NCBI RefSeq assembly: GCF_013376415.1
Contig: NZ_WYET01000007.1
Location: 248,001-312,000, forward strand
Direction of reading: 5' to 3'
Source: Flagellimonas chongwuensis
GTDB taxonomy: Bacteria > Bacteroidota > Bacteroidia > Flavobacteriales > Flavobacteriaceae
DNA: 64,000 nt
This document shows positions 9,217 to 17,052 of the stretch, piece by piece. The position numbers and the translations under genes were made by a program. Numbering within the stretch: the stretch's first letter is position 1; every line of letters begins with the position of its first letter. A model generated the notes under the pieces. The model was given only the letters and a program-made list of their open reading frames with translations, had not been told where the DNA came from and did no database searches.

Positions 9217-9751
9217 CTTGCACTACATCAAATTTTACTTCGGTTCCATCGTTTTTCAGCAATTCAAAGGATACCTTGGAAGAGGTGTTGAAGTGTTCGA
9301 AACACTTTTCTATTAAACCGTGTGCCAAACGGTAAAGTCCACGGGAAGAAACATATACCATGGAGATGGAGGTATCCGTTTTGTCCAGGATTTTAAAGGT
9401 GGGCAACTCTGCATCCGGATATAATTTTTTTACATGTACATGAATATGATCTTCTATAGAGTACAGTAATCCTATGGGGGAAGTATAACTTTTGATCACA
9501 TCTGGATGGGCTTTTCCCAAACTCACAAAAAGGTAATGACCAAAGGCATACAGTAAATCATCTATGGCTATGTTGGTCCTTTCGCTCAGACTTTGCAACA
9601 GAATTACCATTTCATTGAAATCATAAGTTCCAACGGAGGTATAGATTCCTTCAGAGGGCAAGTCTGAAGCTTCAATAATGGCATCCACGGTCTCCAATCC
9701 AAACTGATCCTCGACCATTTCCAAAAACTCGGTAAATACTATTCCCTTCAT
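9206..9751 (-). CDS. H-NOX haem-nitric oxide/oxygen binding protein
   Basis: At 181 aa this is a full-length, stand-alone H-NOX domain. The start ATG at 9749-9751 opens MKGIVFTEFLEMVEDQFG, the usual H-NOX N-terminus; a frame extension of 14 residues is less likely. The proximal haem ligand is His104 in HIHVHVKKLYPDAELPTF, aligning with the LHDHLATIYPGM segment of soluble guanylate cyclase. The haem-propionate motif YxSxR is present (Tyr133, Ser135, Arg137). There is no obvious distal Tyr signature of O2-binding anaerobe types, so NO sensing is more likely (inference). It overlaps the PAS kinase gene by 11 bases, matching the known pattern of bacterial H-NOX genes beside kinases. Confidence 0.93.
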   Translation of the reverse strand: MKGIVFTEFLEMVEDQFGLETVDAIIEASDLPSEGIYTSVGTYDFNEMVILLQSLSERTNIAIDDLLYAFGHYLFVSLGKAHPDVIKSYTSPIGLLYSIEDHIHVHVKKLYPDAELPTFKILDKTDTSISMVYVSSRGLYRLAHGLIEKCFEHFNTSSKVSFELLKNDGTEVKFDVVQDGE

Positions 9752-9827
9752 AATCTGGCTTATATGATTCAAAAGTAGGAAAACGTTTACCAAACAGGTA
9801 AGTTTTGTTGTGAAATTGCGTTTTTAA

Positions 9828-10229
9828 CTAGGCTTTTACCAGTTCGTTGATGTCCCAGTACTCGATAACCGTTTTTAGCTTGGTCTCGTAATCTTCGTAT
9901 TTAAGGGGCTTAATAACATATCCTGCAATACCGATTTTGTAGCATTCCAACAAATCGTCCCTATTCTCGGACGTTGTAAGAACGATGGTGGGCAAGTATT
10001 TTATTTTATCGTGCTGTTTAAGAATGCCCAAAAATTCTATCCCGTTCATCCGGGGCATATTAAGATCGAGCAAAATTATGTCTGGCAAAGATTTTCCCGA
10101 CTCCAAATATGCCAAAGCTTCCTCCCCATTTTTGGCTTCTATCAAACTATGCTTGGTTTCCAACTTGGACATTGTGCGTTGGAACTTCATGGTTTCGATG
10201 GCGTCGTCCTCGATAAATAAAATGTACAT
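9828..10229 (-). CDS. Stand-alone CheY-like receiver protein
   Basis: This 133-aa protein is a single receiver domain of the Rcp1/CheY-like group: acidic residues EDD at 7-9, phosphoacceptor Asp55 in IILLDLNMPRMNG, Thr in VLTTS, and Lys in YVIKPL. There is no output domain. It is the first gene of the operon; 76 bases separate it from the H-NOX start. In a phosphorelay such a receiver normally takes phosphate from a kinase and passes it to an HPt protein, and the operon supplies both. A phosphate sink or protein-protein output is the alternative. Confidence 0.9.
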   Translation of the reverse strand: MYILFIEDDAIETMKFQRTMSKLETKHSLIEAKNGEEALAYLESGKSLPDIILLDLNMPRMNGIEFLGILKQHDKIKYLPTIVLTTSENRDDLLECYKIGIAGYVIKPLKYEDYETKLKTVIEYWDINELVKA

Positions 10230-10459
10230 TTTTATCCAATTTTAGCTGATTACAAAAAAAAGAATTTCACATGTGCAAAAATGCAATCCTTAGCCCAAAC
10301 AAAGTTTAGTGTAGACGAATGGTATTTAAGTGTCGTTGAAAGATAAAAGGTTTTCTTTCTGATAGGGTCAAAAGCTTAATAAAGTGCCTGCCAGATTGAT
10401 TAACTGAAAAATGATAGTGATTCGTAGAAAATTAGGAATCATTATATAAAACCAGAATA

Positions 10460-11761
10460 TCACATTTTATTCTGCCCTGTATTTACAATCTTGTTCAGAC
10501 GGTAAACAAAAACATAGTAGGTAAGCAATAAAAACAATATCCAACCGCAGCTTATAACGACCATACCGGTAATTGAGGTATGATAAAGACCAATCAATTG
10601 TACATACATACTGGCCATTATAAAGATATATATGCCCCAGTTTATGAATTTCCATTTGCCCAAAATGGGTTTGTGCTGCTTCTTCCTTTGATGTGCTCTT
10701 CGCTTTAAGGTAATCCATATACCCGATAGCACTAAAGATGATATCCCCAAGCCCATAAAAAACCATATAATCTTGGTTACCAATCCTCCCCAATATCCGA
10801 AATGCAGCGGGTCGGCGATATCATTGACCCACATAGTTTTACTTATTGTTCGAGCATTTTGAACCTCGGTCACTTCATAAGTATATGGATTTACATAAAC
10901 CCTATTGGCACGCTGCCGAACTAATGGCACATCTGATTTGCCCCTTAGATAAACAGGGCTTTCATAATCAGTAGGTATGTTCATGTCTTCCACCCTTAAA
11001 TGCGGAATTGCTTTTTGTGCTACATTGACAACCTTATCATAATCAATATCATAAGCGAGGTTCACACTATCCGTGACTGTGTAGTTTTCCAACTTGGGTA
11101 GTTTGGGATTGACTTTTGCTCGGACATCGGCAATGTTTGAACGCTCTATAAAATACCATATTCCCGTAATCGAAAACAATATGGAAAACGGAATCGACCA
11201 TAACCCGATCAATCTATGAAGGCTTCTAAAAAACACTAGCGGCCCTTTTTTTACTTCAAGTACAAACAGTTTTCGCCACCATTTTTTATAGAAGAACAAA
11301 GCCGTTAAAAAGGAAATTAAAAGTAGAAAGGCAAAGCTCAACACGATGAAATACCCAAACTGATAAAAAGGCATGAATAAAAAGTAGTGCAGGTCTCTGA
11401 AAAAGCGTTGAAAAGTGAGGTTGGCATTCCCTTGAATTTTTCCTGTATATGGATTTGCAAAGACATAGGTCTGTCTGCCGTTGTCCTTCATGTAGATTAT
11501 GTCGCACAAGTAGGGTTCCTCCGTACGCATCCAATAAGAAACCTGACCATCTGGATATTGCTTTTTAAGGTTGGCGAGAATTGTATTTCTAGAAGCAAAC
11601 TCCTTTTGTGGCTTTGCCCTTATTTCTGATATAAACAGCCAGTCCAGCTCATGGCCAAGGGTTGCAATAGTACCAGAAAAGCATACTATAAAAAATAGTA
11701 TGCTCAACTTGGTTCCAATCCAACTGTGGATTTTAAATAGTTTCTTTTTTGATAATTTCAA
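10460..11761 (-). CDS. PepSY-associated transmembrane protein (iron-uptake partner)
   Basis: This 433-aa inner-membrane protein begins with HSWIGTKLSILFFIVCFSGTI, typical of the PepSY_TM family, with a helix at about 14-36. Helices follow near 140-160 and 190-210, then two or more near the C-terminus (about 340-425). Two PepSY-like segments lie in the periplasmic loop, around residues 40-115 and 225-300. Such proteins often sit beside ferric-siderophore receptors and are thought to help reduce or release iron at the inner membrane. Its start is two bases past the stop of the receptor gene, so the two are one operon. Confidence 0.88.
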   Translation of the reverse strand: MKLSKKKLFKIHSWIGTKLSILFFIVCFSGTIATLGHELDWLFISEIRAKPQKEFASRNTILANLKKQYPDGQVSYWMRTEEPYLCDIIYMKDNGRQTYVFANPYTGKIQGNANLTFQRFFRDLHYFLFMPFYQFGYFIVLSFAFLLLISFLTALFFYKKWWRKLFVLEVKKGPLVFFRSLHRLIGLWSIPFSILFSITGIWYFIERSNIADVRAKVNPKLPKLENYTVTDSVNLAYDIDYDKVVNVAQKAIPHLRVEDMNIPTDYESPVYLRGKSDVPLVRQRANRVYVNPYTYEVTEVQNARTISKTMWVNDIADPLHFGYWGGLVTKIIWFFMGLGISSLVLSGIWITLKRRAHQRKKQHKPILGKWKFINWGIYIFIMASMYVQLIGLYHTSITGMVVISCGWILFLLLTYYVFVYRLNKIVNTGQNKM

Positions 11762-11763
11762 TT

Positions 11764-14232
11764 CTAAAATGTATATGAGACTGTTGCCATAATATTACGG
11801 GGTCTCCCAGGGAAAGCTCTCAAGAAATCATATCCTCCTACCCAATGGGTCTTGTCGAACACATTATTAACGTTCAATTGTATCTGAAATTTATCAACCT
11901 GATAATAAACAGCTGTATTGACCAATCCATAGCTTGGAAAAACAGGGATCAACTCCGGGTCCCTTACAATGGAACCGTTTCGTTCCCCCACATAATCATA
12001 ACCAAGTCCAAAGCCCAGACCGTTAAAATCGCCTCGGTCAATGATATATTTCGTCCAAAAATTGAAGGTATTTCTGGGTGCATTTGGTTTTTGATTGCCA
12101 AAAATAGCGATTGTGGATTCATCCGCTTCGGTAAAATATGCATGATTGTAGGCGTAGTTCATAATAACACTCCAATTGGGCATAATCTGTCCATAAACAT
12201 CAACCTCCACACTTTCCGATTTTTCTTCCCCAACCTGTTGTAATAAATCGGAGTTGCTGGAATCATTGGCATTGTACAAGGCCCCTTTTTGGTTTAGGGT
12301 ATACACTGCTAAAGTAGCACTCAGCCTTTTGTTGAACCACTCGGATTTTACTCCGGCTTCGAACAATTCACTGGTCAAAGGATCAAAAGGTCCTCCAGCT
12401 TCGGGATTATTTACCTCGGTCGCAGTTTGGGGTTGATATCCCTTTACCCAAGTACCATAGAAGTTTACATTTGATGTAGCTTTATAAACCATACCTACTC
12501 TCGGTAAAAAAGTGTCCTGCCTTACTTTTTCTTCCGCATTGGTATTGTAATTTAAGTAATCGGTAAAATCATCGTACCGAAGGCCTACCAATAGATTAAA
12601 CTTTTTGTAGCTGAACTGGTTTTGTAGGTAAATACCATTCCCGGTTTGTTTATATCTATCATAATTTCTAATGGAATAAACGTAATTGCTCATGTCCCTC
12701 ATGGCATTTCCGTTCGTAGAGGTTAAATCAAAAGGAGCTACATTGGCTACAGGGTTCCCATCGTCATCAAGTACATAATTATCAATATTTACTACATTGA
12801 ACGAATTGGTCGCGGTTCCATTCTGCAAAAGATAAGCGTTTGCTTCTAATTGCGACCCCCCAGGTTCAAGCTCTTGTTGAAAATAATCGTACCCCACCAA
12901 AAGCTTGTTTTTTATGTCACCAAGGTCATAATCAAAATTGAGGTAGTTCGTAAAGTTCTGGTTGTTCCATGATCGCTTACGAATAAACACCCTCATAGCC
13001 ACTTGGGTAATATCAAAAGAACCATCACCAAGTGCTAAAAAGTTATTGGCGGTTCTATGCTCCAATAGGTCTTCATCATAGGAGGAGTTCAGATAGGTAC
13101 TGTTAAAACTTATGTTTTCATTGAACTTATGCTGGAACGATAATGTAACATTTAAGTTTTGTTCGTTCAGATAGTCATTTTCTGCGCTTAAAGATGTAGT
13201 TATTGGTGTTGAGTAAAGGTCACCGTCTCCAAAAACTGCCTGTCCACGATCCAAACGCCCTTTGTTGTCCTGATAGACCACATCAAAGTTCAAACGAGTC
13301 TTTTCGTTTGGAATAAAGGAAAATGAAGGGGCTACAACTATATTCTTGTTGAATTGCAAGTCCCTAAAACCATCCGTATTTTGATACCCGATATTTAAAC
13401 GATACAGTAGTTTGTTGTCCTTGGTCATCGGTCCTGTAAAGTCGGACAATAATCTAAAAGTGTTGAAGCTGCCCATACTGGCACTAATGGATTGTTTGGT
13501 TGTTTCCAAAGGCTTCTTGGTAACTGTGTTTATGGTTCCTCCGGGAGAGGCGTTTCCAAACAAAGCAGATGCTGGACCTTTGATAACTTCAACACGCTCA
13601 ACGTGTGGAATGATCTGTTGGCTCCAAAAACTGGTCATCATTCGAGAGCCATTTAAAAGTATACTATTGTTTCGTTGTCCTTGAACACGAAAACCCCTCA
13701 TCGTCAAATCATTATAAAATGAAAACTGGTTAACACCACTAACGTTCTTAACTACATCATTAACCGTAAACGCTGCTTGGTCCAGTATGACTTCTTTTGT
13801 CACGTAACTCACTGCCTGTGGCACATCAACGAGTTTGGTGGCTGATTTTGTGGCTACAAAAGAAGTTGTGTTTTTATAGTTTCTTTCCTTTCTACCGATT
13901 ATCTCAACTCCTTGCAATTGTGTAGTCGATTCACTTAAAGTAAAATTCAGCTCTAAGGCAATTCCTTCCTTTAATATGATTGAGTTTTCAATAGTTTCAT
14001 AGCCAATATAGGAAGCTTGGGTAATATAGTTGCCCGATGTAATATTATCTATGCTATAAGCACCATTGTCATCTGTAATTGTACCAATATTAGAGTTTAA
14101 TATAATAACGTTGGCATTCGCAATCGGCACTCCTGTATCGGAGATAACTTTTCCCTGAATGGAAGAATTTTGGCCAAAGGTTATGCTGAATGCTCCCAGC
14201 AAAAAGAAATATAGCAAGTAACTTTTATTCAT
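11764..14232 (-). CDS. TonB-dependent siderophore-type receptor
   Basis: This 822-aa outer-membrane receptor has a signal peptide (1-20), then a carboxypeptidase-regulatory-like beta-sandwich (about 22-108, IQGKVISDTGVPIANANVII). A plug domain follows (about 125-235) containing LVDVPQAVSYVTKEVILDQ, MRGFRVQGQ, and the siderophore-subfamily motif VERVEVIKGPASALFGNASPGG. The 22-strand barrel ends in RNIMATVSYTF, with the terminal aromatic needed for barrel assembly. It should import a ferric siderophore with TonB-ExbBD energy, and the PepSY partner downstream supports an iron role. Regulation by Fur is expected, but no operator could be assigned in the A+T-rich upstream region. Confidence 0.92.
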   Translation of the reverse strand: MNKSYLLYFFLLGAFSITFGQNSSIQGKVISDTGVPIANANVIILNSNIGTITDDNGAYSIDNITSGNYITQASYIGYETIENSIILKEGIALELNFTLSESTTQLQGVEIIGRKERNYKNTTSFVATKSATKLVDVPQAVSYVTKEVILDQAAFTVNDVVKNVSGVNQFSFYNDLTMRGFRVQGQRNNSILLNGSRMMTSFWSQQIIPHVERVEVIKGPASALFGNASPGGTINTVTKKPLETTKQSISASMGSFNTFRLLSDFTGPMTKDNKLLYRLNIGYQNTDGFRDLQFNKNIVVAPSFSFIPNEKTRLNFDVVYQDNKGRLDRGQAVFGDGDLYSTPITTSLSAENDYLNEQNLNVTLSFQHKFNENISFNSTYLNSSYDEDLLEHRTANNFLALGDGSFDITQVAMRVFIRKRSWNNQNFTNYLNFDYDLGDIKNKLLVGYDYFQQELEPGGSQLEANAYLLQNGTATNSFNVVNIDNYVLDDDGNPVANVAPFDLTSTNGNAMRDMSNYVYSIRNYDRYKQTGNGIYLQNQFSYKKFNLLVGLRYDDFTDYLNYNTNAEEKVRQDTFLPRVGMVYKATSNVNFYGTWVKGYQPQTATEVNNPEAGGPFDPLTSELFEAGVKSEWFNKRLSATLAVYTLNQKGALYNANDSSNSDLLQQVGEEKSESVEVDVYGQIMPNWSVIMNYAYNHAYFTEADESTIAIFGNQKPNAPRNTFNFWTKYIIDRGDFNGLGFGLGYDYVGERNGSIVRDPELIPVFPSYGLVNTAVYYQVDKFQIQLNVNNVFDKTHWVGGYDFLRAFPGRPRNIMATVSYTF

Positions 14233-14779
14233 TTTGAATTTATTTATATCTATTCTAAATAATAGGCTGCGAATTTATAGCGAACCATTTTTTGTCGCAA
14301 CTTTTAATTAGATTAATTTTAAATAAATCTTAGGAAACATCATAAACAACTAATTAATAAGTGTTTAAAAATGTTAAAGTTGGGGGCTTTCCGAAAATAA
14401 TAATGTAAACGTTTTCCATGCTTATCGGATATGACCTTTGGTTGACCTTCCATAAAACATCACGTTTAATTCATAGCCATACAATTTACCTCAAAGTAAT
14501 CCATAAAAAGATTGGAAAGTTTGTTTGGCTATGGCTATGTAGTAGGTTTAATATGGGTACTTCATCCAATCTATCGGAAATAAACGAGCCTATCGATATA
14601 AGGGGAATCTCCAGTAAATTACTATCTGCTTTTTATTGTGATTCGAAGAGGAGTTATCAAAAAGAGAAGCTTAAATTAAAAGTACTTCCCTGAAAGCATT
14701 GATACAACTTCTTCATCAAAATCAGTCATGTTGCAATAAAAACCTTTCACTCCAATTTGCAAATTGTTTGCAAAAAAAT
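14233..14779. other. Host intergenic region, no convincing gene
   Basis: About 550 bases of A+T-rich DNA lie between the receptor start and the tRNA terminator. It must hold the receptor promoter on the minus strand, but no clean TTG / TAnnTTTG pair was found. A 91-codon plus-strand frame (14418-14693) has no recognisable domain and an unnatural composition, so it is not called as a gene. Confidence 0.5.
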
Positions 14780-14810
14780 AGGCCTCAGAAAGTTAAACTC
14801 TCCAAGGCCT
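14780..14810 (-). terminator. Original terminator of the host tRNA-Arg gene
   Basis: On the minus strand AGGCCT pairs with AGGCCT, and the inner seven positions also pair (with three G-U pairs), giving a 13-bp stem and a 5-nt loop followed by seven T. It lies 12 bases beyond the left tRNA fragment, exactly where the terminator of the intact tRNA gene would be without the island. Confidence 0.75.
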
Positions 14811-14821
14811 TGTTTTTACTT

Positions 14822-14866
14822 GTGATCGCGGAAGGATTCGAACCTTCGACCGTCTGCTTAGAAGGC
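14822..14866 (-). repeat. attL: tRNA-Arg 3' fragment
   Basis: This 45-base copy of the tRNA 3' half (T arm, acceptor 3' strand and part of the anticodon arm) matches 38233-38277 base for base. The match ends at base 14867, where CCTA replaces the tRNA sequence. It lacks the D arm and acceptor 5' strand, so it is an attachment-site remnant and not a working tRNA. Confidence 0.93.
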
Positions 14867-14979
14867 CCTACTGATTGATTTTCAATACTTTACATTTATT
14901 TTCATTGTTTTGATTTTGAAGTAATTACAACTTTTGGGTTTTTCTTCTTTTTTCATCGATTTTCAATGTTCATCCAATT

Positions 14980-14998
14980 TGTTGCAGGAATGTTGCAG
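14980..14998 (+). repeat. Subterminal repeat, left end of island
   Basis: The 19-mer TGTTGCAGGAATGTTGCAG differs at two positions from TGTTGCGGGTATGTTGCAG at 38164-38182, in the same orientation near the other end. Each copy also contains an internal TGTTGC repeat. The placement is typical of integrase arm-type or excisionase sites (inference). Confidence 0.5.
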
Positions 14999-15032
14999 TC
15001 AAAAACATCAATCAAATCAATATATGTAACAT

Positions 15033-15059
15033 TGCAGCTTCTGCAGTTTCTGCAGTTTT
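15033..15059 (+). repeat. Three 9-bp iterons, left copy
   Basis: Three head-to-tail units read TGCAGCTTC, TGCAGTTTC and TGCAGTTTT. The same unit, inverted, occurs three times at 34736-34762 beside the integrase. They may be integrase arm sites or replication iterons. Confidence 0.5.
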
Positions 15060-15071
15060 CAAATTAGAACA

Positions 15072-15596
15072 TCATTGCATTGCATCAATATAAAGTTCTT
15101 TGAAGTATATCAGATGTCTAATCTCATCCTTGGGCAATATCACCTCAATAGTCCTCTCAGGATATTTTGTCTGAGTAACCGAGAACGTTTCTTGCAACAC
15201 TACTACATCCTCAAAGAGAGTGCTGTAAAGCTTTAACCAATGCTCTGCAGTAACTTTACCCTTCTTTACCTCATCATGGTCTAAAATTGCTTCTATGCAG
15301 GTCTGCTCATTATTAAGCATTCTCTCAACGGACCACACACGATGATACAACTCAATGCTGGCACAAGGATTCTCTCGTTGAGGGCAAACACATGGAAAGA
15401 CATGCATAGATTTATCCGAGTTCCATCTCCTCCATTTAAAGCAAGATGTTATTTCAACAAGTCGATTTATTTCCGTTGTTTTGGCAGCTAGCCATTCTGC
15501 AATGTTATCAATCTTGACCACCAATACACTAGCTTCGATTAGAGAAGAGTGAATATGGAAGTGCCAGTATAAGATGTGCCAATACGATGTAGGCAT
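15072..15596 (-). CDS. Hypothetical protein, island left end
   Basis: Not recognised. The frame gives up to 174 aa, but the ATG at 15596 overlaps the upstream gene by 68 bases, so GTG at 15519-15521 or TTG at 15522-15524, just after the upstream stop, may be the real start (about 149 aa). The body (IDNIAEWLAAKTTEINRLVE..., VWSVERMLNNEQTCIEAIL) is mainly helical. A Cys-rich stretch, FPCVCPQRENPC at about residues 67-78, could bind a metal. There is no signal peptide in the shorter form. It is the last gene before attL and may share a transcript with the membrane protein upstream. Confidence 0.55.
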   Translation of the reverse strand: MPTSYWHILYWHFHIHSSLIEASVLVVKIDNIAEWLAAKTTEINRLVEITSCFKWRRWNSDKSMHVFPCVCPQRENPCASIELYHRVWSVERMLNNEQTCIEAILDHDEVKKGKVTAEHWLKLYSTLFEDVVVLQETFSVTQTKYPERTIEVILPKDEIRHLIYFKELYIDAMQ

Positions 15597-15822
15597 ATAG
15601 GTTATTTACTCCGAACATCTTGAACATCCAATAAATTTCCGAAATGACAGGGATAAAAAAGGATATTGCTCCACTAATAAATCCCCCTTCTTTAAAAGCA
15701 ATAACTACTGTCCAGATGTGTGTTATCAACGCAGTGATTGGGAAAATGATAACTACTAGTCCAAAAATAGATATAAGTACCCCATTTCCGAGGTTGTTAA
15801 AAATCTTCTTCATGTTTTTCAT
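15529..15822 (-). CDS. Small membrane protein, unknown function
   Basis: This 97-aa protein has three likely transmembrane helices: about residues 15-35 (VLISIFGLVVIIFPITALI), 47-65 and 73-92 (NLYAYIVLAHLILALPYSLF). The N-terminus is basic (MKNMKKIF). No family was recognised. It lies 50 bases past the lipoprotein gene on the same strand and may be co-transcribed with it. Small membrane proteins of this kind can serve superinfection exclusion or immunity in islands, but nothing in the sequence shows that. Confidence 0.6.
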   Translation of the reverse strand: MKNMKKIFNNLGNGVLISIFGLVVIIFPITALITHIWTVVIAFKEGGFISGAISFFIPVISEIYWMFKMFGVNNLYAYIVLAHLILALPYSLFSNRS

Positions 15823-15872
15823 TTTTATTTATATCATCATATGTAAACTTCCATGATTACTTCAGGCATTTA

Positions 15873-16619
15873 TCAATTGATTGAATAACTGTCGTCAGAT
15901 ATATCATATATGAAGGTCTGATCAATATCAACGGACAAATCACTACTTGAAAAAATGACTTCATCGTTCTTGTCACGTACCTCTACCGTATTAATTTCAG
16001 CTTGACTTTCCGGGCTTGTTTGATATTTGAACCCAATCTTATCATAAGAAGTCAAAGTATTGGATTCTATGATGTCCGTATTGGTAGTGGAGTTCACTGT
16101 AGCTGAGACCAAGTCTCCATTTTCGCCATCAAAATAATATGTGATCTCCAATGGGTATTGCTCAACTGGACTCCCAAAGCCACTAAAATTTATGGTGTAT
16201 TCTTGGGCTCTTGGTGGACATGGGTCACATTCTTTGTACTTGGTACTTGTACTTGAATTATCATAAAAATCAGACGTATGAAGAGTATAATCATCTGTGA
16301 ACTCGATATAACTTTTGAGTGTTGGGTTCTCCTGCCAATTCTCATAGCTCTCATCAGAATCGGGGTAGAATTCAATCAATACATTATCATCAATGATTTC
16401 CCAAACACCCTCGTACATGGTTATATCCCCATTGTGGTTGTTCTCATAGATTGCAGTTCCATCCTCATTGTATGTATAACTGTTGCCTGTAAAATCTTCG
16501 CTGGTATTCCAAGTACCAACCAACCATTGCTCGGTTTCGCTCAGATCAGATTCGGTCTCATCCTTGCTACATCCTACCATCATTAAAATGGCTATTAATC
16601 CTAAAAAAATATGTTTCAT
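15873..16619 (-). CDS. Lipoprotein with lipocalin-like domain
   Basis: This 248-aa protein has a lipoprotein signal peptide with lipobox MVGC (Cys17) followed by SKDE, as is common for Bacteroidota outer-membrane lipoproteins. Residues 32-115 (WLVGTWNTSEDF...GVWEIIDDNVLIEF) resemble the lipocalin-like domains frequent in this phylum. The rest is beta-rich with a CDPCP motif near residue 131. The function is unknown. Its start faces a divergent XRE regulator across about 100 bases that contain two matching palindromes, so the regulator probably controls it. Confidence 0.78.
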   Translation of the reverse strand: MKHIFLGLIAILMMVGCSKDETESDLSETEQWLVGTWNTSEDFTGNSYTYNEDGTAIYENNHNGDITMYEGVWEIIDDNVLIEFYPDSDESYENWQENPTLKSYIEFTDDYTLHTSDFYDNSSTSTKYKECDPCPPRAQEYTINFSGFGSPVEQYPLEITYYFDGENGDLVSATVNSTTNTDIIESNTLTSYDKIGFKYQTSPESQAEINTVEVRDKNDEVIFSSSDLSVDIDQTFIYDISDDSYSIN

Positions 16620-16651
16620 AATTTATGTTTACTGTTTGTTAGTTCTTTTGG

Positions 16652-16667
16652 TTATCATTAATGATTA
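16652..16667. promoter_or_regulatory. Palindromic operator 1 between lipoprotein and XRE genes
   Basis: TTATCATTAATGATTA contains a perfect 12-base palindrome (ATCATTAATGAT) and shares the pattern TTATCATTwATGATwA with 16700-16715. The two centres are 48 bases apart. It lies 33 bases before the lipoprotein start. Confidence 0.6.
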
Positions 16668-16699
16668 CCAACTAAGAACGGTTGAAGTCCACTTTTGTT

Positions 16700-16715
16700 T
16701 TATCATTTATGATAA
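16700..16715. promoter_or_regulatory. Palindromic operator 2 at the XRE gene start
   Basis: TTATCATTTATGATAA has perfect 7-base arms around a 2-base centre. It ends seven bases before the proposed TTG start of the XRE gene, a position suited to autorepression. Confidence 0.6.
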
Positions 16716-16722
16716 TCCAAGT

Positions 16723-16950
16723 TTGACTCTCGACAAGAAAAATTTACAAATAGCCATAGGGCAACGCATCAGGCAACTCAGAGAGGAACGCAATATTCCT
16801 CAACAAGATCTTGCTGCTGCCTGTGATTTTGAAAAGTCCAATATGGCACGGTTGGAAGCGGGCAAGACAAATCCAACACTTTATACGCTAAAGAAAATTG
16901 CCGATAATCTGAACTTACCTCTAGAAGCATTGGTCATTGACCTACTTTAG
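16723..16950 (+). CDS. XRE-family helix-turn-helix regulator
   Basis: A 75-aa Cro/CI-type DNA-binding domain: IGQRIRQLREERNIPQQDLAAACDF, then the recognition helix KSNMARLEAGKTNPT and LKKIADNLNLPLEAL. The proposed start is TTG at 16723-16725, because the domain begins about ten residues later and no ATG lies nearby; the next in-frame ATG upstream would run into the lipoprotein gene on the other strand. It has no ligand or oligomerisation domain. The two palindromes just upstream are its likely binding sites, giving autoregulation and control of the divergent lipoprotein gene (inference from position). Confidence 0.82.
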   Translation: MTLDKKNLQIAIGQRIRQLREERNIPQQDLAAACDFEKSNMARLEAGKTNPTLYTLKKIADNLNLPLEALVIDLL

Positions 16951-17052
16951 TTTCCGCTATTAATACTAATCTGAACAATTTTTCATTCGTTGATGTACCG
17001 CTAAATATTCAACTTTAGTGTACGTTCACGTTTAAGAACAAAATGAAAAGTT

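Noticed and set aside
14418..14693. 91-codon plus-strand frame in the intergenic region
   Set aside because: No domain, no start signal, unnatural residue composition; region lies between the receptor promoter and the tRNA terminator.
14822..14866. Second tRNA-Arg gene
   Set aside because: Only the 3' half is present; the D arm and acceptor 5' strand are missing and the copy is identical to the tRNA repeat at the other island end.
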